Assembly (NCBI RefSeq): GCF_002252045.1 | Contig: NZ_NEFF01000002.1 | Span: 1 to 64,000 of the forward strand | Reading direction: 5' to 3' | Length of the DNA: 64,000 bases | Origin: Ignatzschineria sp. F8392 | GTDB lineage: Bacteria > Pseudomonadota > Gammaproteobacteria > Cardiobacteriales > Wohlfahrtiimonadaceae | Shown here: positions 56,824-64,000 of the stretch, piece after piece | Layout: each line of letters begins with the position of its first letter | Position numbering within the stretch: position 1 is the first letter of the stretch | The notes under the pieces: generated by a model | What the model was told of the DNA's origin: nothing | Database searches by the model: none | What the model saw: only the letters and a program-made list of their open reading frames with translations | Translations under genes and position numbers: made by a program

Positions 56824-56900
56824 TGGTCGGGACAGCAGGATTTGAACCTGCGACCCCTTGCACCCCATGCAAGTGCGCTACCAGGCTGCGCCATGCCCCG
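56824..56900 (-). tRNA. tRNA-Pro (anticodon GGG)
   Basis: A 77-base gene. CGGGGCATGGCGCAGCCTGG starts it, the anticodon stem-loop ACTTGCATGGGGTGCAAG has GGG, the T arm is GGTTCAAATCC, and CCA is encoded. It sits directly before infA. Confidence 0.96.
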
Positions 56901-57027
56901 ACGAAATGAGATCTAAATAATAGCAAATAAAAAGTGCCGTGACAAGACCCTTTCCCGATCCTGTCACTTTACCCTTCTTAAAAGTCTCAAGAAGAGGGGT
57001 TTTCTCCACTTTTATCTGTTATCTTCT

Positions 57028-58614
57028 TTACTCCTTAACAACCGTTTTAACTTCCTCTAGCTTTAAGCCAGGGAAAAGGGTATCGCTACTCCCACTCTCG
57101 GCGTTATAAGGTGCTTTTCGTGTTACTGCTAACTCTTTAGCAACAGGGTTATCCTTTGCTCTAGCCTTCATATAGTCTGTCTGATGAATTGCGTCAACTG
57201 TTCCCATACTCTGTGCTCCACCACCTAAAGCAGCGTAGAGCATGACATCATTGATATGCTTATTAAAGTAGGTCGTTAAGAGCGCTTGACGAGAGCTAAA
57301 GAGTGTTCGCTGTGCATCTAACACATCAAGATAGCTCGCAATTCCGTTAGTATAGAGAAGATTTGCTAAACGCAACTGCTCAGAGGTTGTTGCCACAAGA
57401 TTTTGTTGCGCGCGCAATTGATCGCTTAATGGTTTTTTAGAGACTAAAGCATCTGCCACTTCTTGGAAAGCGGTCTGAATTGTCTTCTCATACTTCACTA
57501 CTTCCACATTCTTACGAATATAAGCGAGATCTAAGTTCTTCTGAATTTTACCCCAATTGAAGATCGGAATGCTAATTTGTGGTGCAAAGGTCCACCCACT
57601 ATGGCCCGATTTAAAGAGGTCAGAGAGTTCTGAGGATGCATTACCAAAGGTTGAGGTTAAGGTGATGCTTGGGAAGAAGGCTGCTCGCGCGGCACCAATA
57701 TCAGCATTTGCGGCTAACAGTTGATATTCAGCTTCAATCACATCAGGACGCACCAATAAGACTTGTGACGGAAGACCGACGGGCAACTCCTCCGAGAACT
57801 GTTTTGCGCGTAATGAGAGCCCTTTAGGTAGATCTGTTGCCACCGCGCCCACTAACGTGTAGAGCGCATTACGCGCCTTACCTAACTGCCCTTCAATATT
57901 GGCCACTTGAGCTTGTGCTGAGAAGACCTGCCCTTTTGCTTGCGCTAGATCGAGATCATTAGCAATTCCTGCTTCAACCTGCTGCTGAACAAGATTATAA
58001 GAGGCTCGATTAGAGTTTAAGGTCTCTTTGGCAACTCGTAACTGCTCTCCTGCAAGTACTTCCGTTAAGTATGCTCGTGCAACCCCTGAAACAAGGGCGA
58101 TCTCCGCTGCTCGTTTCCCCTCTTCCGTTGCTAAATATTTTGCAAAAGCGGCATCGCTTAAAGAGGCCGCTTTACCGAAGAAGTCGATCTCAAAGCTACT
58201 AACACCAAAGTTAAGTGATGATCTTTCTGCTACAGAAGGCTGGTTAGGTAAAGATTTATTAGCACTTCCCGTTTTAGTTCGAGAATAACCACCGGCCGCA
58301 TTAAATCCTGGTAATTGATCCGCTACAGAGATCCCATAAGCAATTCGCGCTGCTTCAAGATTTAAGGTTGCTAATTGCAGATCCTTATTATTCTCTAACG
58401 CTAAAGCGATCAGCTTTTTCAGACGAGGATCTTTAAAGTAGTTCTCCCAACTGATCTGATAAGCAAAGGTTTGATCTGCTAATGTCCCTGCTTGGGCCCC
58501 TGATGAGACAGGGAAGCTATCAATAACAGGAAGTGCAGGACGCTCATAGGTAGGCGCCATAGAACAAGCGGCTAAAATAAAGGGAGCACCGACGAGTAAC
58601 AGTGATTTTTTCAT
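57028..58614 (-). CDS. TolC/OprM-family outer-membrane efflux channel lipoprotein
   Basis: The start is taken at ATG 58614, giving 528 residues. A lipoprotein signal with lipobox ILAAC is followed by the NodT/OprM layout of two OEP repeats: EAARIAYGISVADQLPGFNAAG, the coiled-coil helix RASYNLVQQQVEAGIANDLD, GLPSQVLLVRPDVIEAEYQL, PQISIPIFNWGK and LLYTNGIASYLDVLDAQRTL. It ends with an unusual 60-residue polar tail (KARAKDNPVAKELAVT...). Such channels complete RND tripartite pumps, yet no pump or adaptor gene is nearby, so it may serve several. Confidence 0.9.
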   Translation of the reverse strand: MKKSLLLVGAPFILAACSMAPTYERPALPVIDSFPVSSGAQAGTLADQTFAYQISWENYFKDPRLKKLIALALENNKDLQLATLNLEAARIAYGISVADQLPGFNAAGGYSRTKTGSANKSLPNQPSVAERSSLNFGVSSFEIDFFGKAASLSDAAFAKYLATEEGKRAAEIALVSGVARAYLTEVLAGEQLRVAKETLNSNRASYNLVQQQVEAGIANDLDLAQAKGQVFSAQAQVANIEGQLGKARNALYTLVGAVATDLPKGLSLRAKQFSEELPVGLPSQVLLVRPDVIEAEYQLLAANADIGAARAAFFPSITLTSTFGNASSELSDLFKSGHSGWTFAPQISIPIFNWGKIQKNLDLAYIRKNVEVVKYEKTIQTAFQEVADALVSKKPLSDQLRAQQNLVATTSEQLRLANLLYTNGIASYLDVLDAQRTLFSSRQALLTTYFNKHINDVMLYAALGGGAQSMGTVDAIHQTDYMKARAKDNPVAKELAVTRKAPYNAESGSSDTLFPGLKLEEVKTVVKE

Positions 58615-58837
58615 ATCTTTGATCAACCTCTAGTTGAGTTTGGAGCAATACGTTTTAAATATAGGTTTATTCGCAATATACGAACTGCGGCAATACGGCA
58701 ATTAATAGAACTATTAATTATTAAGATGAATATCTAGGGACAACCTCTTGAAAATTAATAATTCGATATCGATAGACTTCATCGATACGACTCATATATT
58801 ACGCTTCATAATTAATTGAAAGATGGTAGGTATTGTA

Positions 58838-58860
58838 TCAAGTGACAACAATGTTGTCAT
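58838..58860 (-). promoter_or_regulatory. Palindrome upstream of the efflux channel gene
   Basis: TGACAACAATGTTGTCA is a near-perfect 17-bp palindrome about 230 bases before the start of the OprM-type gene. It could bind a dimeric repressor such as a TetR or MarR protein; no regulator gene is adjacent. Confidence 0.4.
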
Positions 58861-58920
58861 TATCAAATCACCTCTCTCTGCCTAGATCTTCACTCGATCT
58901 CTAGCATCTCTATTAAAAAT

Positions 58921-58979
58921 TTCTATCAGGCATTGCTATCAGGGATTTCTATCAAACATTTTTATCAGATACTTCTATC
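58921..58979. repeat. 13-bp degenerate tandem repeat
   Basis: Units TTCTATCAGGCAT, TGCTATCAGGGAT, TTCTATCAAACAT and TTTTATCAGATAC, then a partial. Each unit differs from the next by a few bases. Confidence 0.9.
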
Positions 58980-59010
58980 TTGAATCTCTTCAAGTATGCC
59001 GGCGCTCGCT

Positions 59011-59484
59011 TTAGAGCTTACCATAACCATAGAAACGCTGTTGCCAATAAGGAGTATCAAACCGGGTAATCTCAACCCGTTTGCCAGAACTCGGCGCATG
59101 GATCATCTGATTATCGCCGATATAAATTCCCGCATGGGAGATACTCTTACCATTGGTGATAAAAAAAACGAGATCCCCCGGCTCCGGTTTATCGGTACGT
59201 TTCGCGTAACGATATTGGCTTCGAGTATCTCGCGGTAATGAAATGCCGGCATTTTTATAAGCATATTGAATCAACCCACTACAATCAAACCCCCGTTTAG
59301 GATCGGTCCCCCCAAAGAGGTAGGGACGTCCAATCTGTCCCTTTGCATGATAAATGGCTGAAAACTTTGCCCCGAGCAGATTCTCCTGCTTCACATCACT
59401 ATCGGCAACGGCTAGTGAAATAGGGGCCAATAGTGCCGCTACAAAAAGAAAACATTTGAGCTGATCGGTTAAGCGGTTCTGCAT
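59011..59484 (-). CDS. NlpC/P60 (C40) cell-wall hydrolase
   Basis: I prefer ATG 59484, spaced correctly behind GGGAGAG (157 residues). A Sec signal peptide (CFLFVAALLAPISLAVA) is followed by one NlpC/P60 domain. The catalytic Cys is in GFDCSGLIQYAYK, His in ISHAGIYIG and the third polar residue in MIHAPSSG. These enzymes cut gamma-D-Glu-meso-DAP or related peptide bonds in peptidoglycan. It has no separate binding domain, like E. coli MepS/Spr but without a lipobox. Transcribed alone. Confidence 0.9.
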   Translation of the reverse strand: MQNRLTDQLKCFLFVAALLAPISLAVADSDVKQENLLGAKFSAIYHAKGQIGRPYLFGGTDPKRGFDCSGLIQYAYKNAGISLPRDTRSQYRYAKRTDKPEPGDLVFFITNGKSISHAGIYIGDNQMIHAPSSGKRVEITRFDTPYWQQRFYGYGKL

Positions 59485-59647
59485 CATCTCTCCCATAAAT
59501 GAATTAATCTACAATCAATCGATCTACAAATTGTTAAAAGTCACCGCTATGGCAGAAATCCCTCGATAAATTGGGGTGTTGATAGACATTTTTGCTATAC
59601 TTTACCCCTTAATCAATCCCTAGAATTGCATCAAGGATACATATTTT

Positions 59648-60892
59648 ATGCCACAGCACTTAAATAATAGAATATTAATTGTACACGCAAATCAACAAGA
59701 AGCTCAAAAAATTGCACGTCTTCTACGTGATGCTCAATTTTACTCAGAAATTGTTACCCTAAAAGATCTTGCTGAAGCCCTCAAAAGTGGCCCAACAAAA
59801 GCGATCTTAAGTGACCAAGTTACAGCGATCGAAGCGCTTTTAGAGCGTGAATCTTTCACAACACCTCTCTTTGCCTTAGCAGAGGATAGCTCAGCGGAAG
59901 CGGTGATCGACTTTATTAAGGGAACAGGCGCAGAAGCGGTCTGGAGCGTTGATGCATTTATTGAGCATCACACTAAAGCGATTCAAAATAGCGTACAAAA
60001 TGATGAGGTGATCTTAGGGCTCTCTGGTGGTGTGGATTCCTCTGTGGTGGCGGCACTGATCCATAAAGCGATCGGCCAACAGCTCACTTGCGTCTTTGTC
60101 GATACAGGTCTTCTTCGTCTCAATGAAGGGGATAAAGTGATGCGAACCTTTGCAGACAATATGGGAATCCATATTATTCGTGTCGATGCTGAAGCTCGCT
60201 TTTTAGAGGCGCTCAAAGGGGAGAATGATCCAGAGAAGAAGCGTAAAATTATTGGAGAGCTCTTTGTTCGTATCTTTGAAGAGGAAGCGCGTAAGCTCCC
60301 TAATGCGAAGTGGCTAGCACAGGGCACCATCTATCCTGATATCTTAGAATCGATCAATACCAAAGATGGGGTTGCCGTTAAATCTCACCATAATGTTGGC
60401 GGATTGCCGGCAGATATGAACCTCAAGCTTCTTGAGCCGATTAGCTCACTCTTCAAACATGAAGTGCGTGAATTAGGCGTTGCTTTAGGACTCCCTAAAG
60501 AGATGGTCTATCGTCATCCATTCCCAGGACCTGGCTTAGGCGTGCGTATTTTGGGAGAGATCAAAAAAGAGTATGCTGATATTTTACGTTTCGCTGATGA
60601 TATCTTCATCGAAGAGTTGATAAAAGCCGATCTTTACGACACTGTCTCCCAAGCCTTTGCTGTTTTTGTACCGGTAAAATCAGTAGGCGTCTCCGATGAT
60701 AAACGTGTCTATGACTATGTTATTGCACTACGTGCTATTGAAACGATCGATTTTATGACCGCACGTGCAGCGCATCTTCCTTGGGAGTTTATCGAGCATG
60801 TCTCTAATCGCATTATCTTAGAAGTCGATGGAGTTTCACGCGTCACTTATGATGTCTCTAACAAACCGCCTGCAACAATTGAGTGGGAATAA
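59648..60892 (+). CDS. guaA: GMP synthase ATP-pyrophosphatase with truncated glutaminase domain
   Basis: A 414-residue GuaA relative; E. coli GuaA has 525. Residues 119-414 are a complete synthetase: P-loop [10 protein letters not shown] (124-132 region), [43 protein letters not shown], and the C-terminal KPPATIEWE. The first 118 residues match only the beginning ([26 protein letters not shown]) and the end ([13 protein letters not shown]) of the class-I glutamine amidotransferase domain. The middle, which in GuaA holds the nucleophilic Cys and the His-Glu pair, is missing. It can therefore only use free ammonia or a partner glutaminase. AAGGA precedes the start. Confidence 0.9.
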   Translation: MPQHLNNRILIVHANQQEAQKIARLLRDAQFYSEIVTLKDLAEALKSGPTKAILSDQVTAIEALLERESFTTPLFALAEDSSAEAVIDFIKGTGAEAVWSVDAFIEHHTKAIQNSVQNDEVILGLSGGVDSSVVAALIHKAIGQQLTCVFVDTGLLRLNEGDKVMRTFADNMGIHIIRVDAEARFLEALKGENDPEKKRKIIGELFVRIFEEEARKLPNAKWLAQGTIYPDILESINTKDGVAVKSHHNVGGLPADMNLKLLEPISSLFKHEVRELGVALGLPKEMVYRHPFPGPGLGVRILGEIKKEYADILRFADDIFIEELIKADLYDTVSQAFAVFVPVKSVGVSDDKRVYDYVIALRAIETIDFMTARAAHLPWEFIEHVSNRIILEVDGVSRVTYDVSNKPPATIEWE

Positions 60893-60916
60893 TTAAGTAC
60901 GAGAATAAAAATTAAA

Positions 60917-60959
60917 ATAAAAAAAGTCCTTAACCTATGAAGTGAAGGTTAAGGACTTT
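60917..60959 (-). terminator. Terminator hairpin between guaA and the AhpD-like gene
   Basis: AAAGTCCTTAACCT/AGGTTAAGGACTTT perfect 14-bp stem; the T tract is on the minus strand. It probably serves both convergent genes. Confidence 0.88.
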
Positions 60960-61088
60960 CATAAACCTCTATTGAAAAATTGATCGACTATAACAATCTA
61001 ATCTCATCAGAAAGAGCGCATTTAGGGGAAACTCTCTCCCTGATATCTCGCAATAGAGCTAATTAATGATCGCTCTCCTATCGTAATT

Positions 61089-61153
61089 CACCAATAGTCA
61101 TCAACTAATAGTAATCAACCAATAGCGATTAACAGTCATCATTAACAGCGGCC
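61089..61153. repeat. 13-14-bp degenerate tandem repeat
   Basis: Units of the type CAACYAATAGYRAT run right up to the stop codon of the AhpD-like gene at 61155. About five diverged copies. Confidence 0.85.
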
Positions 61154-61154
61154 A

Positions 61155-61694
61155 TTAAACTAATGGCACTTCAGGAAAGTCGATCTTCGGATCAACGATA
61201 TTGTTGAGCCAATTTGTAAAACTATTGAGGGCTGTAAAGAGCGTTAACTGAACAATATCAGCTTCTGTAAAACCTGCTGCTTTTGCTCGCGCTACTAACG
61301 CATCATCTAAGTTACCCTTCCCTTTAAGTACCGCTAAAGCAATATCGATAATCAACTGCTCGCGAGGGTCTTTCGCACGTCCATGTTGCGCTTCAACACA
61401 CTCCTCTTCACTCAATCCTGCCATTCTTTTTGCAGTAAAGGTATGAGCACTAACACAGTAGTGACAGCCATTGTAATTGGCAACAGCCAATGCTAATAAC
61501 TCCTGATCTCTTTTTGAGAACTTAGAGTTTTCCAATTTTGCTTGTAATGCTAAAAAAGCATCTAAGCTCATTCCATCAATGCCTAATGCACCAAAGAAGT
61601 TAGGTAACATTCCAAATTTGCCTTTCAATTGCGTTAAAATTGGCTTTGCAATCTCATCCGCAGTCTCTGGTGTAACTAATGTAAATTGTGTCAT
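61155..61694 (-). CDS. Carboxymuconolactone decarboxylase/AhpD-like peroxidase protein
   Basis: A 179-residue CMD/AhpD-fold protein. It has Glu65 (RDQELLALAVA) and the redox motif Cys77-x-x-Cys80 with His84 (GCHYCVSAHTF), the proton-relay set of AhpD-type alkylhydroperoxidases. C-terminal IVQLTLFTALNSFTNWLNN is typical of the peroxidase-related subfamily. It probably reduces peroxides with a thiol partner; the partner is unknown. GGAGCC precedes the start. Alone on its strand. Confidence 0.87.
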   Translation of the reverse strand: MTQFTLVTPETADEIAKPILTQLKGKFGMLPNFFGALGIDGMSLDAFLALQAKLENSKFSKRDQELLALAVANYNGCHYCVSAHTFTAKRMAGLSEEECVEAQHGRAKDPREQLIIDIALAVLKGKGNLDDALVARAKAAGFTEADIVQLTLFTALNSFTNWLNNIVDPKIDFPEVPLV

Positions 61695-62012
61695 TCTTAA
61701 TGGCTCCTAATTAATTCCTAGAGTTCTCTATTAATATTCTCTATTAACGACCCTTTCATATACTAACTTACATTATATATTTTTACAATTTGTTATCCCT
61801 ATTTGCCCAGTTTTTTACCGATCATATGCACGATAACAGGCTTCTATCAACAATTGATGACTTACCTCTACCTCTTTCTCCCTCTTTTGTCTAATTTATA
61901 AGCTAAAATAGCAGTTCATAATTGAGCGCACTCTGCTTAGCGTGTATTATGAAGAGATTATCAAGCAATCTGTTATTGAACAGATTTTTATAATTTAAGG
62001 AGAGAGTTATCT
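61695..62012. other. Divergent promoter region before adk
   Basis: Promoters for the AhpD-like gene and adk. A 13-bp duplication (TTCTCTATTAATA/TTCTCTATTAACG) is at 61724-61749. No gene. Confidence 0.5.
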
Positions 62013-62564
62013 ATGCGTATTGTCCTGCTTGGCGCACCTGGGTCTGGAAAAGGCACTCAGGCTGAAAATATTGTTAAAAAATTTGGAATCACCCACCTCT
62101 CTACAGGGGATATGCTTCGTGCGGAAGTTAGTGAAGGAACGCCTTTAGGTCTTGAAGCTAAAAAAATCATGGATGAAGGCAAACTTGTCTCTGATGAGAT
62201 CGTCCTTGGCATGGTTAAAAATCATATCCTTAAAGCAGAAAATGGCTTTCTTTTAGATGGTTTTCCACGCAACATCAATCAGGCAGAACAGCTTGATAAG
62301 CTCCTCGATGAGATCAATATGCCGATTGATAAGGTGATCTACTTTGATGTGCCTTTTGAAGTCATTAAAGAGCGCCTTAAATCACGTGGTCGTTCTGATG
62401 ATACCGAAGAGACTATTCTTAAGCGCCGTAAAGTATTTGAAGAAGAGACTTTCCCATTAGTCGACTACTTTATCCTTCAAGGAAAACTTAAAACGATCAA
62501 TGGTTATGGCGATGTTAATGAGATCTCTCAAGAGATCTTCAAAGTTCTAGATCCATCACTATAA
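62013..62564 (+). CDS. adk: Adenylate kinase, short form
   Basis: A 183-residue Adk with P-loop GAPGSGKGT at 7-15, STGDMLRAEV, FLLDGFPRN and KSRGRSDDTEETILKRR. The LID domain is reduced to a short turn, as in short-form (AK1-like) kinases; most Gammaproteobacteria have a long LID and about 214 residues. It interconverts ATP, ADP and AMP. AAGGAGAG gives a strong start. A terminator follows. Being short, it lacks the zinc or salt-bridged lid of long forms. Confidence 0.93.
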   Translation: MRIVLLGAPGSGKGTQAENIVKKFGITHLSTGDMLRAEVSEGTPLGLEAKKIMDEGKLVSDEIVLGMVKNHILKAENGFLLDGFPRNINQAEQLDKLLDEINMPIDKVIYFDVPFEVIKERLKSRGRSDDTEETILKRRKVFEEETFPLVDYFILQGKLKTINGYGDVNEISQEIFKVLDPSL

Positions 62565-62616
62565 GCTCACTCTGCTAATATAGGCAGTGTCATTGAGCAA
62601 TGCCATAAAACAGTAA

Positions 62617-62648
62617 TAGGCTACAAGCATCGCTTCGTAGCCTTTTAT
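62617..62648 (+). terminator. Terminator of adk
   Basis: AGGCTAC/GTAGCCT stem with inner AGC/GCT pairs, then four T. It precedes the next gene by only about 20 bases. Confidence 0.78.
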
Positions 62649-62665
62649 ATCCCTTAAGGTTAAAT

Positions 62666-63385
62666 ATGAAACGAAATATCTTCTGGATTTTAGCCACAGT
62701 CCTCTTTATTGCAGTTTTTGCATACTTTGCTGCCCCCCTCTTTAAGCCCCCTAAACAGGGAAATATTGAGACAGAACCCTTTTGGGTTGTAGAAACCTCT
62801 CCGCAAAATCCCGATTATCTAAAAGTCTTTGAGATAACGCTCAATGAATCGGAGTTACAAGATCTTATCTATATTCTCGGCAACCGTCTCAGTCTCTCTC
62901 TCTTTGTTGAGGGCGATCAAAAGAGCCTAGAAGGATATATTAGAGAGACTCATATCGGAGGATTGACCGCCAGAATTCCTTTTACTCTCCAATTTGATGA
63001 AAGCGAAGTCAGCTCTCTTATGCCCTTTTTAACGGCAAGTAAAATGTCTACCTCAAAACGGCAGATCTATGAGATTCCAGAAGAGTATCATGGGCGCTTC
63101 ATGCAGAATAAAATTGAGAATATCGCCTTTATCCCTATGGCGGTCAATCTCGATGAAACTGTTATTTTAGGGCGATTTGGCGATCATCCCATCAAACTGC
63201 AAGAGAAAGATAATGGACCATATCACTATCTCTATCCAGAAAAAGGGGTCGATATCTCGCTTGATGCCAAAGGGGAGTATCGTGCTATTGTCCAATATAT
63301 AACGCCGGCAGAGTTCGATGAAAAGATTCTCAAGCCCTTAATTGAAAATGATGCAGAAGAGCGACCTCTTCTTGAACTCCAATAG
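62666..63385 (+). CDS. Membrane-anchored periplasmic protein of unknown function
   Basis: I do not recognise this 239-residue protein. It has one N-terminal hydrophobic helix (IFWILATVLFIAVFAYFAAP), either an anchor or an uncleaved signal, and the rest is soluble. It alternates predicted strands and charged helices (FEITLNESELQDLIYILGN, LTARIPFTLQFDESEVSSLM) with no cysteine or catalytic motif. AAGG precedes the ATG. It follows adk after a terminator and ends with its own, so it is probably independent. Orientation suggests the bulk faces the periplasm. Confidence 0.75.
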   Translation: MKRNIFWILATVLFIAVFAYFAAPLFKPPKQGNIETEPFWVVETSPQNPDYLKVFEITLNESELQDLIYILGNRLSLSLFVEGDQKSLEGYIRETHIGGLTARIPFTLQFDESEVSSLMPFLTASKMSTSKRQIYEIPEEYHGRFMQNKIENIAFIPMAVNLDETVILGRFGDHPIKLQEKDNGPYHYLYPEKGVDISLDAKGEYRAIVQYITPAEFDEKILKPLIENDAEERPLLELQ

Positions 63386-63483
63386 GAAGAAAAAGTAATC
63401 TTCTCCCGCTGATTTTATATAGCAGGTTTGATATAGCTAACGTTATATCGCTTGTCACACATCTACTATCATCTATCGATATC

Positions 63484-63516
63484 AAAAGGATTCATTATCA
63501 TTGAATCCTTTTTTCT
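63484..63516 (+). terminator. Terminator of the unknown membrane-anchored gene
   Basis: AAAAGGATTCA/TGAATCCTTTT perfect 11-bp stem followed by six T. Confidence 0.92.
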
Positions 63517-63531
63517 ATCTAGCTCCCATAG

Positions 63532-63578
63532 TTTCAACTATTCTAACTATTCCAACTCCAACTATTCCAACTATTTCA
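63532..63578. repeat. 9-bp tandem repeat downstream of ubiC
   Basis: About five diverged copies of TTCCAACTA between two convergent genes. Confidence 0.85.
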
Positions 63579-63638
63579 GCTGCTTTAATTGACCTTGATT
63601 CAGATCGGTTCAGATCGATGGGGGTCAATCAGAGTCGA

Positions 63639-64000
63639 TTAGCCTCTCTTAAATTGATTCAAAGTGGGAAGGTAATACTCAATCAAGGAGAGCTGCTCTG
63701 CCTCTCTATAGAAGAGGGACCTTCGCGCCACAATGATCTCATCCTCTTTTAATCCCTTTTGTGCAAAATCGGGTAAATCATTAACCAAAATGAGCGCATA
63801 CTCAAAAGGAGTGCGTTCAATGAGATTCTCTCCATTAAAGAGTCGTCTACCTAATGATTGAGTTCCGCAGTTGAGATATGCTTGCCAAAATTGAGAATCT
63901 AGATCACAGAGGCTCTCTGCAGCAATCACCGCTTTTTCCTCTAACTTTAATTTAACTCGGCGACTAAAAGCATTCTTATCAGCCACTTTGAGCGAACCTA
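63639..64000 (-). CDS. ubiC: Chorismate lyase UbiC, C-terminal part
   Basis: The frame is open to the right edge of the window, so the N-terminus is missing; about 119 residues are visible. FSRRVKLKLEEKAVIAAESL, then LGRRLFNGENLIERTPFEYA and the final VARRSLFYREAEQLSLIEYYLP match the pattern of UbiC (chorismate pyruvate-lyase): TPLGRYLF near the centre and the WxRRS...L..E.FLP end. It makes 4-hydroxybenzoate for ubiquinone. A GTG at 63986 is an internal codon, not the start, because the frame continues. The next gene is beyond the window; in many bacteria it is ubiA. Confidence 0.82.
   Translation of the reverse strand, partial: GSLKVADKNAFSRRVKLKLEEKAVIAAESLCDLDSQFWQAYLNCGTQSLGRRLFNGENLIERTPFEYALILVNDLPDFAQKGLKEDEIIVARRSLFYREAEQLSLIEYYLPTLNQFKRG

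Larger units (their letters stand above)
58615..59010. other. Region upstream of the efflux channel
   Basis: No gene. A 13-bp degenerate repeat (TTCTATCAGGCAT-like, about 4.5 copies, 58921-58979) lies just after the NlpC/P60 stop. A TTGTCA/TGACAA pair around 58840-58860 (GTGACAACAATGTTGTCATTA) is a clear palindrome, a candidate operator for the efflux gene. Confidence 0.55.

Noticed and set aside
56798-56926. Extended IF-1 start
   Set aside because: The added codons run through the tRNA-Pro gene.
63501-63752. 83-codon plus-strand frame near the right end
   Set aside because: Starts in the terminator stem and runs through the 9-bp repeat, then antisense to ubiC.

Overview
The window is a stretch of chromosome from an AT-rich (about 40% GC by eye) Gram-negative gammaproteobacterium. 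The evidence is two outer-membrane porins, a CpxRA-type two-component system, a Lpp-like lipoprotein, DksA, DsbB, MlaFE, and the xseB-ispA-dxs and rsmI/yraN arrangements. I suspect a member of the Cardiobacteriales (Ignatzschineria or Wohlfahrtiimonas type), but that is inference only. Most of the window is ordinary housekeeping chromosome. There are no phage, IS-transposase, CRISPR or rRNA genes.

Layout. 0.6-8.3 kb: DMT exporter, small secreted protein, RhlE helicase, BrnQ, a ParDE toxin-antitoxin pair, and thiC under a TPP riboswitch with a candidate switch terminator. 8.6-14.4 kb: two exported versions of normally cytosolic families (RidA, VOC), an MFS permease, a Helicobacter-like formamidase (AmiF) bracketed by repeat arrays, and a YdhR-like protein. 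14.5-20.8 kb: a fused FAD/Fe-S D-2-hydroxyacid dehydrogenase and a Lon-type protease, separated by a gene-free segment with DnaA boxes and a parS-like palindrome. 21.4-28.5 kb: tandem porins, gpsA, a large repeat array, a small Lpp-like lipoprotein and TrkH. 29.2-38.3 kb: CpxRA, a phosphodiester glycosidase, a Panacea-domain protein with a decayed partner gene, an IMPase-fold pseudoenzyme, a YajR-like MFS protein, rsmI and yraN. 38.3-46.8 kb: dnaA downstream of mlaFE (no dnaN), dsbB, tRNA-Glu, tRNA-Ala, dksA, dapB and tRNA-Ser. 46.8-64 kb: a DpaA-like L,D-transpeptidase-fold protein, an IMPase/HisN-like phosphatase, glyQ (no glyS), an MscS-family channel, xseB-ispA-dxs, rph, infA with tRNA-Pro, an OprM-type channel, an NlpC/P60 hydrolase, a GMP synthase lacking a working glutaminase domain, an AhpD-like protein, a short adenylate kinase, an unknown membrane-anchored protein and a partial ubiC.

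The most distinctive feature is a repeat family. I find 21 copies of a 43-bp imperfect palindrome (12 in A form, 9 in the related inverted B form) in five intergenic arrays, usually alternating in orientation like the REP/BIME elements of other bacteria. All 21 copies have the same core length. The same GCCGGC core hexamer is strongly over-represented across the window, inside genes as well. A second genome-level habit is degenerate 9-14 bp tandem repeats just outside many gene ends.

Envelope functions dominate the accessory content: porins, the Lpp-like protein and DpaA (attachment and release of lipoprotein from peptidoglycan in other bacteria), NlpC/P60, MscS, MlaFE, DsbB, OprM and CpxRA. 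Isoprenoid synthesis (ispA, dxs) and quinone synthesis (ubiC) are also present, with thiC supplying the thiamine cofactor that Dxs needs.
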